From Pseudovibrio sp. M1P-2-3 (GTDB taxonomy: Bacteria; Pseudomonadota; Alphaproteobacteria; Rhizobiales; Stappiaceae), in NCBI RefSeq assembly GCF_031501865.1, contig NZ_JARRCW010000001.1, positions 1,757,001-1,821,000 of the forward strand: DNA of 64,000 nucleotides, read 5' to 3'. A program made the position numbers and the translations under genes. This document shows positions 46,501 through 54,776 of the stretch, piece by piece. Within the stretch, counting starts at the first letter, position 1; every line of letters starts with the position of its first letter. Under the pieces are notes generated by a model. The model searched no databases. It saw only the letters and a program-made list of their open reading frames with translations, and had not been told where the DNA came from.

Positions 46501-46983
46501 GCTGCGGCTGGCAGGCTGGCGGGAACTGTGACCGGACGACAGGAACGTAAAACCCGTACGGGCAACCAGATGGGGATCGTACGTATATCTGATCCCACTG
46601 GACAGTATGAGGCTGTTCTGTTTTCTGAGGCCTTGAATCAGTATCGGGACTTGTTGGAGCCTGGCAATTCTGTCGTGCTTCTGGTGCAGGCTGATGTGCG
46701 TGAAGATGAGGTAAGTACCCGCATTCAGCAAGTGGAGCCCTTAGAGGCAGTCGCCTCTCGCATTCACAAGACCATGCGCATCTTTATAGACAGTGCCGCA
46801 CCTGTCACATCCCTTGCGCGCCAGTTGAGGAAAGGGGGCGATGGAGAAGTGAGCTGCATCGTCATTCTGGAGCAGGGGCAAAGGGAGGTGGAAGTGCGTC
46901 TTCCCGGTCGATACATTCTCTCCCCCCAGCTGGGCGGTGCATTGAAAGCAGTGCCCGGTATTATCGATGTCCAGATGACCTGA
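43549..46983 (+). CDS. dnaE: DNA polymerase III alpha subunit
   Basis: 1144 residues, the length of replicative DnaE1. Domains in order: PHP domain from FVHLRVHSAYSLLEGAL, polymerase domain with catalytic Asp residues in PDFDIDF (408-414) and KFDFLGL (near 563), a helix-hairpin-helix region with KSHAAAYALVAYHTAWLK, and a C-terminal OB fold (TGRQERKTRTGNQMGIVRI). It is the chromosomal replicase. A TAGGAG site precedes the ATG. The LexA box about 260 bases upstream raises the possibility of some SOS control, though it is closer to the micropeptide. Confidence 0.97.
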   Translation: MAGPGFVHLRVHSAYSLLEGALPLAKLIDLAKADDQPALAITDTGNLFGALEFSEKAYGAGLQPIIGCQIAVDFSDVEDTGQEEPLCDLVLLATNETGYENLMDLVSRAFLDTEPGNRANVSIERLALKSEGVIALSGGMRGPLNKAITGGLQSRAKERLLFLKQTYGDRFYIELQRHGMPQERDTETQLLELAYENGVPLVATNEAFFPSSGDYEAHDALLAISEGRVIIESDRRQLTPEHRFKTREDMMYLFKDLPEALENTVNISQRCHYRTPTRAPILPRFAGADADGEEAEKAEAEELKRQSQEGLRQRLDFHGLAPGLEEKDYWDRLDYELSIITRMKFPGYFLIVADFIKWAKEQDIPVGPGRGSGAGSLVAWVLTITDLDPMRFSLLFERFLNPERVSMPDFDIDFCQNRREEVIRYVQRKYGREQVAQIITFGTLQAKAVLRDVGRVLQMPYGQVDRLSKLVPGNPANPVTLAQAIEEEPRLREAAKQEAVVDKLLKMAQKLEGLYRHASTHAAGVVIGDRPLEQLVPLYRDPRSDMPVAQFNMKWVEQAGLVKFDFLGLKTLTVIDTAISLIKRRSIEVDIAAVPLDDPATYKLLAAGETVGVFQLESQGMRRAIAGMRPDAFEDIIALVALYRPGPMDNIPIYNAVKHGEQEPDYLHPLLEPILKETNGIIVYQEQVMQIAQVLSGYSLGEADLLRRAMGKKIASEMEIQRARFVDGAAEKGIDKAQSGMIYDLVAKFANYGFNKSHAAAYALVAYHTAWLKANYPVEFLAGIMTLDLGNTDKLSDFRQEALRMGIDVVAPSINRSMVHFDVQDGKIIYAMGAIKGVGEQAVEHIVEMRGDQPFSDLADFATRVSARVVNKRTFENLIAAGAFDELNPNRAQLLSGLDRIVARSQRAADNSSSGQDELFGGANAPEPLILPDTDPWLPAERLQREHAAVGFYISAHPLDEYRDLLEKLRVQLWKSFEKSVKSGAAAGRLAGTVTGRQERKTRTGNQMGIVRISDPTGQYEAVLFSEALNQYRDLLEPGNSVVLLVQADVREDEVSTRIQQVEPLEAVASRIHKTMRIFIDSAAPVTSLARQLRKGGDGEVSCIVILEQGQREVEVRLPGRYILSPQLGGALKAVPGIIDVQMT

Positions 46984-47085
46984 GTTTTATACGTGCTCAG
47001 CAACGTTCTTTCGTTTTTAAACACAGTTTTTGGCGGAGAGCACCAAAAGGGTGTGACGTGCATGTTAATTGCAGTTCCTCAGAAC

Positions 47086-47114
47086 TTGATCTTGACCCAA
47101 AGGCGCTCTATAAG
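47086..47114 (+). promoter_or_regulatory. rpsB promoter
   Basis: TTGATC (47086-47091), a 17-base spacer and TATAAG (47109-47114) closely match the housekeeping sigma consensus. Transcription would start near 47121, giving a leader of about 110 bases before rpsB. Confidence 0.72.
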
Positions 47115-47120
47115 GCGCAC

Positions 47121-47232
47121 ATCCCACACGCAGGGTCGGAGTTGTGTCTGACACAATATCCATCCGGTGAAACCGCAGCATCTGCTGTCGCCCTGCGGAG
47201 GAATGAACCGGAAAACTATAGGAGTTTAAGGC
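47121..47232 (+). promoter_or_regulatory. Structured rpsB leader, candidate S2 autoregulatory element
   Basis: The leader contains TTGTGT-CTG-ACACAA (a tight hairpin near 47144-47158) and a second stem CCGCAG ... CTGCGG (near 47172-47197) just before the ribosome site. Ribosomal protein S2 controls its own mRNA in many bacteria through the leader; here that is inference from structure and position. Confidence 0.45.
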
Positions 47233-48027
47233 ATGGCATTGCCTGATTTTACAATGCGTCAGCTGTTAGAAGCTGGTGTGCATTTTGGTCACCAGAAGCA
47301 CCGCTGGAACCCGAAGATGAGCAACTACATCTTTGGTGTTCGCAATAACGTTCACATTCTTGACCTTGGTCAGACTGTTCCGTTGCTGCACCAGGCGCTG
47401 AAAACTGTTTCTGATACAGTAGCAGCTGGTGGTCGTGTTCTTCTCGTTGGTACAAAGCGTCAGGCACAGGAAGCTGTTGCTGATGCGGCACGTCGCAGTG
47501 CGCAGTACTACGTGAATGCACGCTGGCTCGGCGGTATGCTGACAAACTGGAAAACTATTTCCCAGTCCATCCAGCGTTTGCGCAAGGTTGACGAACTTCT
47601 TTCTGGTGATGCAAACCGCATGACTAAAAAAGAGCGTCTGTTCTTGAGCCGTGAGCGTGAAAAGCTTGAGCGTAACCTCGGTGGTATCAAAGATATGGGC
47701 GGTATTCCTGACCTTATCTTCGTTATCGATACAAACCGTGAAGCGATTGCTATTCAGGAAGCACGTCGTCTGGGTATTCCAGTTGCTGCAATTCTGGACT
47801 CCAATTGTGATCCGAAGGGTATTACTTTCCCTGTGCCAGGTAACGATGATGCAGGCCGCGCAATCACACTTTACTGTGACCTGATTGCCCGCGCTGCCAT
47901 TGATGGTATTGCACGTGCTCAAGGTTCCATGGGTATCGATCTTGGTGAAGCCGAGGTTGTTATGGAAGAACCAGCACTTGCACAAGAAGCTGCTGCTGAA
48001 GAAGGCGGTGAAGCCGCTCAGGCCTAA
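47233..48027 (+). CDS. rpsB: Ribosomal protein S2
   Basis: 264 residues, starting [21 protein letters not shown] with AGGAG upstream. The S2 signatures [12 protein letters not shown] and [13 protein letters not shown] are clear, and the C-terminus carries an Ala/Glu-rich acidic tail. Component of the small ribosomal subunit. It opens the conserved rpsB-tsf-pyrH-frr block. Codon use is strongly biased, as expected for high expression. Confidence 0.98.
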   Translation: MALPDFTMRQLLEAGVHFGHQKHRWNPKMSNYIFGVRNNVHILDLGQTVPLLHQALKTVSDTVAAGGRVLLVGTKRQAQEAVADAARRSAQYYVNARWLGGMLTNWKTISQSIQRLRKVDELLSGDANRMTKKERLFLSREREKLERNLGGIKDMGGIPDLIFVIDTNREAIAIQEARRLGIPVAAILDSNCDPKGITFPVPGNDDAGRAITLYCDLIARAAIDGIARAQGSMGIDLGEAEVVMEEPALAQEAAAEEGGEAAQA

Positions 48028-48043
48028 GGCTTGGTGATGCAGA

Positions 48044-48126
48044 AGGGGCAGCGTGCTGCTCCCAAGTAAATTGAGGTGGCGGCCTGTGCTTTTTGCATGG
48101 TCGTCACAACTTTATGTGACAGGCCG
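48044..48126 (+). repeat. Paired hairpins in the rpsB-tsf gap
   Basis: First hairpin 48044-48063 (GGGGCAGC / GCTGCTCCC with one bulge). The second has 8-base arms CGGCCTGT (48080-48087) and ACAGGCCG (48119-48126). An alternative inner stem GTCACA / TGTGAC (48103-48108, 48115-48120) shares two bases with the outer arm, so the two forms compete. No T-run follows, so it is not a plain terminator. Confidence 0.5.
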
Positions 48127-48193
48127 TTTGCTCTGCATAGGGAAGTCAGAGATCCGGCTTTAGATATTCAAATTCCCATTCATGAGGCATTCG

Positions 48194-49117
48194 ATGAGCA
48201 TTACTGCTGCTATGGTGAAAGAGCTCCGTGAAACCAGCGGCGCTGGCATGATGGACTGTAAAGCTGCCCTGAAAGAAACAGCTGGAGACATGGAAGCGGC
48301 TATCGACTGGCTGCGCACCAAAGGTCTTGCAAAGGCTGCTAAAAAAGCTGGCCGTGTTGCCGCTGATGGCCTTGTTGCTGTTTCTGCTGGCGACAAGCAG
48401 GCTGTTGTTGTTGAAGTTAACTCCGAAACTGACTTTGTTGCCCGTAATGAGGGCTTCCAGAAGCTTGTTTCCGAAGTTGCGACAACAGCACTTTCTGTTG
48501 ACGGTGAGTTCGAGAAGCTTTCTTCTGCCGCTTACCCGGGAACTGGTCGTACAGTTGAGGAAGAAATCAAGGAAGCTGTTGGCACAATCGGCGAGAACAT
48601 GACACTGCGTCGTTCTGCTGGTCTTTCCGTTTCCGACGGTGTTGTTGCAACTTACATGCACAACTCCATCGCTGATGGCCTCGGCAAAATCGGTGTTCTT
48701 GTTGCGCTTGAGTCTGCGGGTGACAAAGACAAACTGGCAGCTCTTGGCCGTCAGATTGCAATGCACGTTGCAGCAACAAACCCAATGGCATTGAGCACAG
48801 ACGAACTGGACCCTGCTGCTGTTGAGCGTGAGCGCACAGTTTACATGGAACAGGCCCGCGAATCTGGCAAGCCAGAAAGCATCATCGAAAAGATGGTTGA
48901 AGGCCGCCTGCGCAAGTTCTACGAGGAAGTGACTCTCGTAAAACAGTCTTTTGTTATCAATCCTGACCTGACTGTTGAAGGCGCTGTTGAAGAAGCTGCT
49001 AAAGAACTGGGCTCTCCAGTTAAGCTGGTTGGCTTCGTGCGCTTTGCACTTGGTGAAGGCATTGAAAAAGAAGAAACAGACTTTGCTGCTGAAGTAGCTG
49101 CTGCTGCCGGTAACTAA
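48194..49117 (+). CDS. tsf: Elongation factor Ts
   Basis: 307 residues from the ATG with GAGG six bases upstream ([23 protein letters not shown]); an ATG four codons earlier overlaps that site. The N-terminal UBA-like domain and the core with [14 protein letters not shown] are intact. It recycles EF-Tu by exchanging GDP. It lies 166 bases after rpsB, with hairpins between. Confidence 0.97.
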   Translation: MSITAAMVKELRETSGAGMMDCKAALKETAGDMEAAIDWLRTKGLAKAAKKAGRVAADGLVAVSAGDKQAVVVEVNSETDFVARNEGFQKLVSEVATTALSVDGEFEKLSSAAYPGTGRTVEEEIKEAVGTIGENMTLRRSAGLSVSDGVVATYMHNSIADGLGKIGVLVALESAGDKDKLAALGRQIAMHVAATNPMALSTDELDPAAVERERTVYMEQARESGKPESIIEKMVEGRLRKFYEEVTLVKQSFVINPDLTVEGAVEEAAKELGSPVKLVGFVRFALGEGIEKEETDFAAEVAAAAGN

Positions 49118-49185
49118 GTTTTTTGGGCGCTGATTATTTATAGTCAGCGCCCTTAGTGCATCTAAACGAACGAAAGAGGTCGAAA

Positions 49186-49905
49186 ATGGTTGAAGATCTG
49201 CGTTGGAAGCGCGTCCTTCTGAAGCTTTCCGGTGAAGCTTTGATGGGTGACCAGAGTTTCGGTATTGACCCCAAAGTGGTGGAGCGGGTCGCAAGCGAAA
49301 TTGCAGAGGCTGTTCGCCTTGGTGCACAATTTGGTATTGTTGTTGGCGGTGGTAACATTTTCCGCGGCGTCGCGCTGGCGGCAAAGGGCGGAAACCGTGT
49401 AACCGGCGACCATATGGGTATGCTGGCAACTATTATGAATAGTTTGACATTGGCCGATGCTCTGCGCGGGCTGGGGATTCAAGCTCGTGTTCTTTCCGCT
49501 GTTCCTGTACCTTCAATTTGCGAATCCTTTACCCAGCGTGGGGCGGACCGTTACATGGAAGACGGTGATGTTCTGCTGTTTGCTGGTGGCACGGGCAACC
49601 CGTTCTTTACAACGGATTCGGGAGCCGCACTGCGCGCCGCTGAGATGCGTTGTGATGCGTTCTTGAAGGGAACACAGGTTGATGGTGTTTATGATGCCGA
49701 CCCCAAGCTGGTGCCTGATGCGAAGCGGTTTGAAACGCTGACGCCGGGTGAAGTTCTTGAAAAAGGGCTGAAAGTCATGGATGCAACGGCAATTGCACTT
49801 GCTCGTGATAACCAAATTCCTGTAGTTGTCTTTTCCATCCATACTTCAGGCGCTTTGGTGAATGTGTTGCGTGGAAATGGGCTGTATACGGTTGTGTCAG
49901 ACTGA
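49186..49905 (+). CDS. pyrH: UMP kinase
   Basis: 239 residues from the ATG preceded by AAAGAGG (MVEDLRWKRVLLKLSGEALMG). Amino-acid kinase fold with GGGNIFRG (near residue 52) and FAGGTGNPFFTTDSGAALRA (near 130). It phosphorylates UMP to UDP for pyrimidine nucleotide supply, usually as a hexamer controlled by GTP and UTP. Member of the conserved block, 68 bases after tsf. Confidence 0.97.
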   Translation: MVEDLRWKRVLLKLSGEALMGDQSFGIDPKVVERVASEIAEAVRLGAQFGIVVGGGNIFRGVALAAKGGNRVTGDHMGMLATIMNSLTLADALRGLGIQARVLSAVPVPSICESFTQRGADRYMEDGDVLLFAGGTGNPFFTTDSGAALRAAEMRCDAFLKGTQVDGVYDADPKLVPDAKRFETLTPGEVLEKGLKVMDATAIALARDNQIPVVVFSIHTSGALVNVLRGNGLYTVVSD

Positions 49906-50001
49906 CTTTGCCCCGAATACGGAATTCAATATTAATTAAATGCCGTCTTGGATAATTGGAAAATCTCTCAAGGTGGCAGATTAAATATAAGTGAGGATAG
50001 G

Positions 50002-50559
50002 ATGTCGGAGCTGGACTATAACGATCTACGTCGGCGCATGAACGGTGCAATTACTGCGCTTAAGCAAGAGTTTTCTGGATTGCGGACCGGACGCGCCTCT
50101 GCTTCCATGCTTGATACGATTACCGTGGATGCCTACGGCTCACCGATGCCGATTAACCAGGTGGCAACTGTGAGTGTGCCTGAGCCTCGTATGCTCTCAG
50201 TTCAGGTTTGGGACCGTTCAATGGTAGCCGCAACTGAAAAAGCGATTCGCGAATCCAGTCTTGGTCTGAACCCTGTTGTTGACGGGACGACCCTGCGTCT
50301 GCCAATTCCTGAGCTGAATGAAGAGCGCCGCCTGGAGCTGGCAAAAGTGGCTCACAAGCACGCGGAAAGCGCTCGTATTGCTATTCGTCACGTGCGCCGT
50401 GATGGAATGGATCTGGCTAAGAAGCTGGAAAAAGCTGGTGATATGAGCGAGGACGAAAGTCACGTCGCTCAGGACAAGGTTCAGAAAATGACCGATGAGA
50501 TCATCAGTGAAGTTGAAACAGTACTTGCGAAAAAAGAAGAAGAAATCAAGCAGGTCTGA
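50002..50559 (+). CDS. frr: Ribosome recycling factor
   Basis: 185 residues from the ATG with GAGG six bases upstream; the open frame before it is not coding. Family segments [27 protein letters not shown] and HVRRDGMD are present. With EF-G it splits post-termination ribosomes. It is followed within 40 bases by uppS. Confidence 0.97.
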   Translation: MSELDYNDLRRRMNGAITALKQEFSGLRTGRASASMLDTITVDAYGSPMPINQVATVSVPEPRMLSVQVWDRSMVAATEKAIRESSLGLNPVVDGTTLRLPIPELNEERRLELAKVAHKHAESARIAIRHVRRDGMDLAKKLEKAGDMSEDESHVAQDKVQKMTDEIISEVETVLAKKEEEIKQV

Positions 50560-50597
50560 TTTAGCTTTGGGCTACTATATTGGTTGTGGGGGAAATG

Positions 50598-51359
50598 ATG
50601 GCGATTAACGTCGACTTTAAAGCTGATACCAAGAACCTTTCAGCAGAGATGCCTCGACATGTTGCCATTATTATGGACGGGAACGGTCGTTGGGCCAAAT
50701 CACGGGGTCTGCCAAGAACCGAAGGCCACCGGCAGGGCGTAAAGACCGTTCGCAATACTGTTCGTTTAGCTCATGGCCTTGGCATAGAATATCTGACCCT
50801 TTTCAGTTTTTCCTCTGAAAACTGGAATCGTCCGGCTTCAGAAGTCGAGTTTATTCTTGGGCTGTTAAAGCGATATATCGAAACCGATCTTGAAGACCTT
50901 TATCGCCAGAATGTGCGCATTCAGGTAATCGGATCGCGCTCTGACCTTGCCAGCGGACTTCGTAAGCTGCTGACCAAAGCAGAGACCCGTACTCAAAACT
51001 GTTCGGGGCTGACCCTTGTGATCGCGTTCAACTATGGCGCCCGGGATGAATTGGCCCGCGCGGTGACCAAGTTGGCGCACGATGTTGCGGCCGGAGACTT
51101 GCTGCCCAAAGATATCACCTCCGATCGCATCGAAGGGTATTTGGATACAAGTACGGTTCCTGACCCGGATTTGATAATTCGCACCAGCGGCGAGCAGCGG
51201 CTTTCAAATTTTCTCTTGTGGCAAGCAGCCTATTCCGAGTTTTTCTTTTCACCCGTGCACTGGCCTGATTTTGATGATAAGGCATTTGAACAAGCCATTT
51301 ATGCCTTTCAAAACCGTGACAGGCGTTATGGCGGACTCTCTGCAAAGGCTGCACAATGA
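50598..51359 (+). CDS. uppS: Undecaprenyl diphosphate synthase
   Basis: 253 residues. Two adjacent ATGs occur at 50595 and 50598; the second has the better distance from GGGGG. The cis-prenyltransferase motif HVAIIMDGNGRWAKSRGLPR is near residue 26, and RTSGEQRLSNFLLWQ near residue 196. It makes the C55 lipid carrier for peptidoglycan and polysaccharide synthesis. Its stop overlaps the cdsA start by ATGA. Confidence 0.96.
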   Translation: MAINVDFKADTKNLSAEMPRHVAIIMDGNGRWAKSRGLPRTEGHRQGVKTVRNTVRLAHGLGIEYLTLFSFSSENWNRPASEVEFILGLLKRYIETDLEDLYRQNVRIQVIGSRSDLASGLRKLLTKAETRTQNCSGLTLVIAFNYGARDELARAVTKLAHDVAAGDLLPKDITSDRIEGYLDTSTVPDPDLIIRTSGEQRLSNFLLWQAAYSEFFFSPVHWPDFDDKAFEQAIYAFQNRDRRYGGLSAKAAQ

Positions 51360-52246
51360 GTTCTGAACCAACACATATGAATAAAAAGACTTCACCTTTG
51401 GCGCGCTTGTTGCATGCAAATCCAGATCTTTTGATGCGCTTTGGATCTGCCGTTATATTGGGTCCGGCAACGCTTGCTTTGACATGGGCTGGCGGTCTTT
51501 ATTTTGCCGTTTTGGTTGCAATTGGTATGGTTCTCTTGATCCGGGAATGGGTCAACATAATCAGCATGGATAAGCGCAAGCGTAGTATGAGCGTTGCATT
51601 TGTGGCGCTGGCGACCGTCGGAGTGCTCTTGTATCATACTGATACAACGTTGGCGCTGGCGGGTGCCTTTGCCGGAGCTTTACTGCTGTATCTAGTTTGT
51701 GGGCTTGGCCAGCGTGCCCGTTGGATGGCCGAAGGGTTTATCTATATTTCGCTGGCAGGGATTGCCCTGATTACCCTTCGTCAGGGGACCGAGGGACTTT
51801 ATATCCTGATTTATCTTTACTTCGTTGTCTGGGGTTCAGATATTGCGGCTTATTTTTGTGGTAGATCTTTTGGCGGGCCCAAGCTGTGGCCGGCAGTATC
51901 GCCGAACAAGACATGGAGCGGTTCCATTGGCGGTGTTGTGTTCGCGTCAATCGCTGGTGGTGGTATTGCCTGGGCCTTCAATGTACAAACGCTTATTTTT
52001 CCCGTATTAATGGCGGCAATCCTTGCTGCGGCTTCGCAGTTGGGTGACCTTTATGAATCTGCTTTGAAACGACGTTTTAAGGTGAAGGACTCTAGTGGTC
52101 TTATACCCGGGCACGGTGGCCTGCTTGACAGAGTTGATGGACTTGTTTTCGCAGCAGTGCTGGCCATGATTATGGGGGCTGTCGTCGGTGGCAGTATATC
52201 CGACCCCGGACTGGGCTTGGTTTATGATAAAGTAATTGGTTTTTAA
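51356..52246 (+). CDS. cdsA: Phosphatidate cytidylyltransferase
   Basis: 296 residues with about eight membrane spans. It carries the CDP-alcohol synthase signature near the C-terminus (SGLIPGHGGLLDRVDGL, residues about 247-263). It makes CDP-diacylglycerol, the precursor of membrane phospholipids. The start is coupled to uppS by ATGA; an ATG seven codons later is possible. Confidence 0.95.
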   Translation: MSSEPTHMNKKTSPLARLLHANPDLLMRFGSAVILGPATLALTWAGGLYFAVLVAIGMVLLIREWVNIISMDKRKRSMSVAFVALATVGVLLYHTDTTLALAGAFAGALLLYLVCGLGQRARWMAEGFIYISLAGIALITLRQGTEGLYILIYLYFVVWGSDIAAYFCGRSFGGPKLWPAVSPNKTWSGSIGGVVFASIAGGGIAWAFNVQTLIFPVLMAAILAAASQLGDLYESALKRRFKVKDSSGLIPGHGGLLDRVDGLVFAAVLAMIMGAVVGGSISDPGLGLVYDKVIGF

Positions 52247-52258
52247 GGCCGTTCACTA

Positions 52259-53434
52259 ATGAAAAAAACAAGCCTTTCTATTTTAGGCGCCACCGGGTCC
52301 GTTGGAACGAGTGCCTTGAATATCGTTCGCGATGCACCTGAAGACTTTGAGGTTTATACACTTGCCGCGCATTCCAATGTAGAGAAACTTGCTCAGGCGG
52401 CAATTGAGGTGAATGCGAGGCGTGCGGTTATTGGGGACGAGCGTCTGTTTGATGCGCTGAAGCAGGCCCTGTCCGGTTCGAATATCGAAGTTGCTGCGGG
52501 TCGGCGTGCGGTCATTGAAAGTGCGGCTATTCCCGTGGATGTGGTTCTTTCGGCTGTTGTGGGGGCGGCTGGACTGGAGCCGACCTTGGCTGCAATTGAG
52601 GCTGGAACTAAAGTTGCTTTAGCGAACAAGGAATCTCTTGTATGCGCCGGTCGCTTGGTGAATGCAGCTGTAAAGCGCAACGGTACCGAGCTTCTTTCTG
52701 TCGATTCTGAGCATAATGCGGTTTTTCAAGTTTTTGAAAAAGAAAACAGCCGCAATGTTGAGAAGGTAATTATTACTGCCTCCGGTGGTCCGTTTAGAAC
52801 ATGGACCTATGAACAGATGCGGGATGTGACACCTGAAATGGCACTCAAGCATCCCAACTGGTCCATGGGGAGGCGTATCACAATTAACAGCGCCACCTTG
52901 ATGAATAAGGGCTTTGAAGTTATCGAAGCGTTTCATCTGTTTCCCATTGAACCCCACCAGCTGGATGTTCTGGTTCACCCCCAGTCGCTTGTGCATGGGT
53001 TGGTGCAATACGATGATGGCTCGCTGCTGGCGCACTTATCAACTCCGGACATGCGCACGCCCATTGCCCATTGCCTTGGCTACCCAAAGCGCAGGAAAGT
53101 TGAGCTGGAGAGGCTGGACCTTGGGTCTATCGGCGCCTTGAGTTTTGAGAAACCGGATGTGAAGCGCTTTCCCATGCTGGGTCTTGCTTTTGAAGCCATG
53201 AAGCACGGGGACGGGGCAGGGGCGGCTGTGAATGCGGCGGACGAGATTGCTGTCGGCGCGTTTTTGGATAAAACAATTGGCTTTTTGGATATGGCCGTTA
53301 TTGTAGACAATGTTTTAAATACAATGCTGCAACGTCATGGGCTCAAACAACCTTCTTCAGTTGAAGAGGTGCTTGAAATTGACAGTCTTGCAAGACGTCT
53401 CGCGCATGAACAGGTTATGACCAAAGCGGCTTAA
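52259..53434 (+). CDS. dxr: 1-deoxy-D-xylulose 5-phosphate reductoisomerase
   Basis: 391 residues. The N-terminal NADPH-binding motif is GATGSVGTSAL (residues 9-19); the metal and substrate segment LLSVDSEHNAVFQ is near residue 150; SGGPFR and HPNWSMGRRITINSAT follow. It commits carbon to the MEP isoprenoid pathway and is the target of fosmidomycin. Twelve bases after cdsA, so cotranscribed. It feeds the uppS product pathway encoded two genes upstream. Confidence 0.97.
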   Translation: MKKTSLSILGATGSVGTSALNIVRDAPEDFEVYTLAAHSNVEKLAQAAIEVNARRAVIGDERLFDALKQALSGSNIEVAAGRRAVIESAAIPVDVVLSAVVGAAGLEPTLAAIEAGTKVALANKESLVCAGRLVNAAVKRNGTELLSVDSEHNAVFQVFEKENSRNVEKVIITASGGPFRTWTYEQMRDVTPEMALKHPNWSMGRRITINSATLMNKGFEVIEAFHLFPIEPHQLDVLVHPQSLVHGLVQYDDGSLLAHLSTPDMRTPIAHCLGYPKRRKVELERLDLGSIGALSFEKPDVKRFPMLGLAFEAMKHGDGAGAAVNAADEIAVGAFLDKTIGFLDMAVIVDNVLNTMLQRHGLKQPSSVEEVLEIDSLARRLAHEQVMTKAA

Positions 53435-53470
53435 TAGAATACCAAAATTTGAAGTAGAAAGGTATATTCA

Positions 53471-54607
53471 ATGGACTTTTTGAGTTCGTTTCTAGGAGGT
53501 TCATTAGGGTATTTATTGCCTTTTCTTTTCGTACTGACCTTGGTTGTCTTTGTGCATGAAATGGGACATTTTCTGGTTGCAAGGTGGTGCGGCGTCAAGG
53601 TACTGGCCTTTTCAGTTGGATTTGGACCGGAACTTTTAGGTCGAAATGACAAGAAAGGTACACGGTGGAAGCTCTGCGCAATTCCATTGGGGGGCTATGT
53701 GAAGTTCTCCGGTGATGAAAATGCGGCAAGCCTTCCTGACAGAAACGCCCTCCAGAACCTTTCTCCAGAAGAAACATCTGGTGCTTTTCACCTTAAGAAT
53801 GTTTGGCAGCGCGCAGCGGTTGTTGCAGCAGGCCCCTTTGCCAATTTCATCCTCGCTATTGCTATTTTTGCAATGCTTCTGGGTATTTTTGGCAAGGTTG
53901 AAACCTTACCACAGGTGGACGCTGTCGCGCCCGATAGTCCGGCGCAGGTTGCGGGTATTCAGCCCGGTGATATCGTGCTTTCCATTGACGGTAAACAGAT
54001 CGATAGCTTCTCTGATTTGCAGCGTATTGTGTCTGCCAGTGCCGATATTTCACTCAATCTTGAGCTGGAACGGGGCGCGCAAACTGTTGATATTGTCGTT
54101 ACTCCCCAGAAAAAAGAAGTGGAAGACCGGTTTGGCAATAAGCAGAAAATCGGACTGCTGGGTATTTCCAGAAACATGAATGCAGATGAACGCATCATCA
54201 AAACTTATGGGCCGGTTGAGGCTTTGCAAGCTGGTGTGCAGGAGACATGGTTCGTCGTATCGCGCACTGGTAGTTATATTGGTGATTTGTTTATGGGCCG
54301 AGAGGATGTAGACCAGCTGGGCGGACCCATTCGGGTCGCGCAGATTTCGGGGCAAGTGGCTGAATATGGTATTGTTCCACTCCTTAATCTGGCAGCTGTG
54401 CTTTCCGTTAGTATCGGGTTGCTCAACCTACTTCCAATCCCTATGCTGGATGGTGGACACTTACTTTATTACTTCGCAGAGATGGTGCGAGGAAAGCCAT
54501 TGAGCGAGCGGATACAGGAGTATGGATTTAGGGTTGGTGTGACACTTGTTTTACTGCTTATGGTGTTTGCCACATGGAATGATCTGCGACACTTATTCAA
54601 CTCATAA
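53471..54607 (+). CDS. rseP: RseP-type site-2 intramembrane protease
   Basis: 378 residues. The zinc motif VHEMGH is at residues about 27-32 in the first membrane span. A PDZ domain follows (about residues 130-220; PAQVAGIQPGDIVLSIDG). The second catalytic segment NLLPIPMLDGGHLLYY lies near residue 320. In the family it cleaves anti-sigma factors or signal peptides within the membrane. It is encoded directly before bamA, the usual position, linking envelope stress control to outer-membrane assembly. Confidence 0.95.
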   Translation: MDFLSSFLGGSLGYLLPFLFVLTLVVFVHEMGHFLVARWCGVKVLAFSVGFGPELLGRNDKKGTRWKLCAIPLGGYVKFSGDENAASLPDRNALQNLSPEETSGAFHLKNVWQRAAVVAAGPFANFILAIAIFAMLLGIFGKVETLPQVDAVAPDSPAQVAGIQPGDIVLSIDGKQIDSFSDLQRIVSASADISLNLELERGAQTVDIVVTPQKKEVEDRFGNKQKIGLLGISRNMNADERIIKTYGPVEALQAGVQETWFVVSRTGSYIGDLFMGREDVDQLGGPIRVAQISGQVAEYGIVPLLNLAAVLSVSIGLLNLLPIPMLDGGHLLYYFAEMVRGKPLSERIQEYGFRVGVTLVLLLMVFATWNDLRHLFNS

Positions 54608-54776
54608 CGTGTATAATTGTAATCTAAATGAATAAATTTGCATGGGAATCTCATGCCAAGCGGTTGCTTTGAAGTGAGAATCTTGTAAAAAGTTTCAAGG
54701 TATTTCAGATTCTATCCATAACCCTTTATGGTTGCGCTGCTACCATCGGGGCTAGAAATAAAGGCATAGCATATCT

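Noticed and set aside
47058-47246. 62-codon frame covering the rpsB leader
   Set aside because: It crosses the rpsB promoter, hairpins and ribosome site, and overlaps the rpsB start in another frame.
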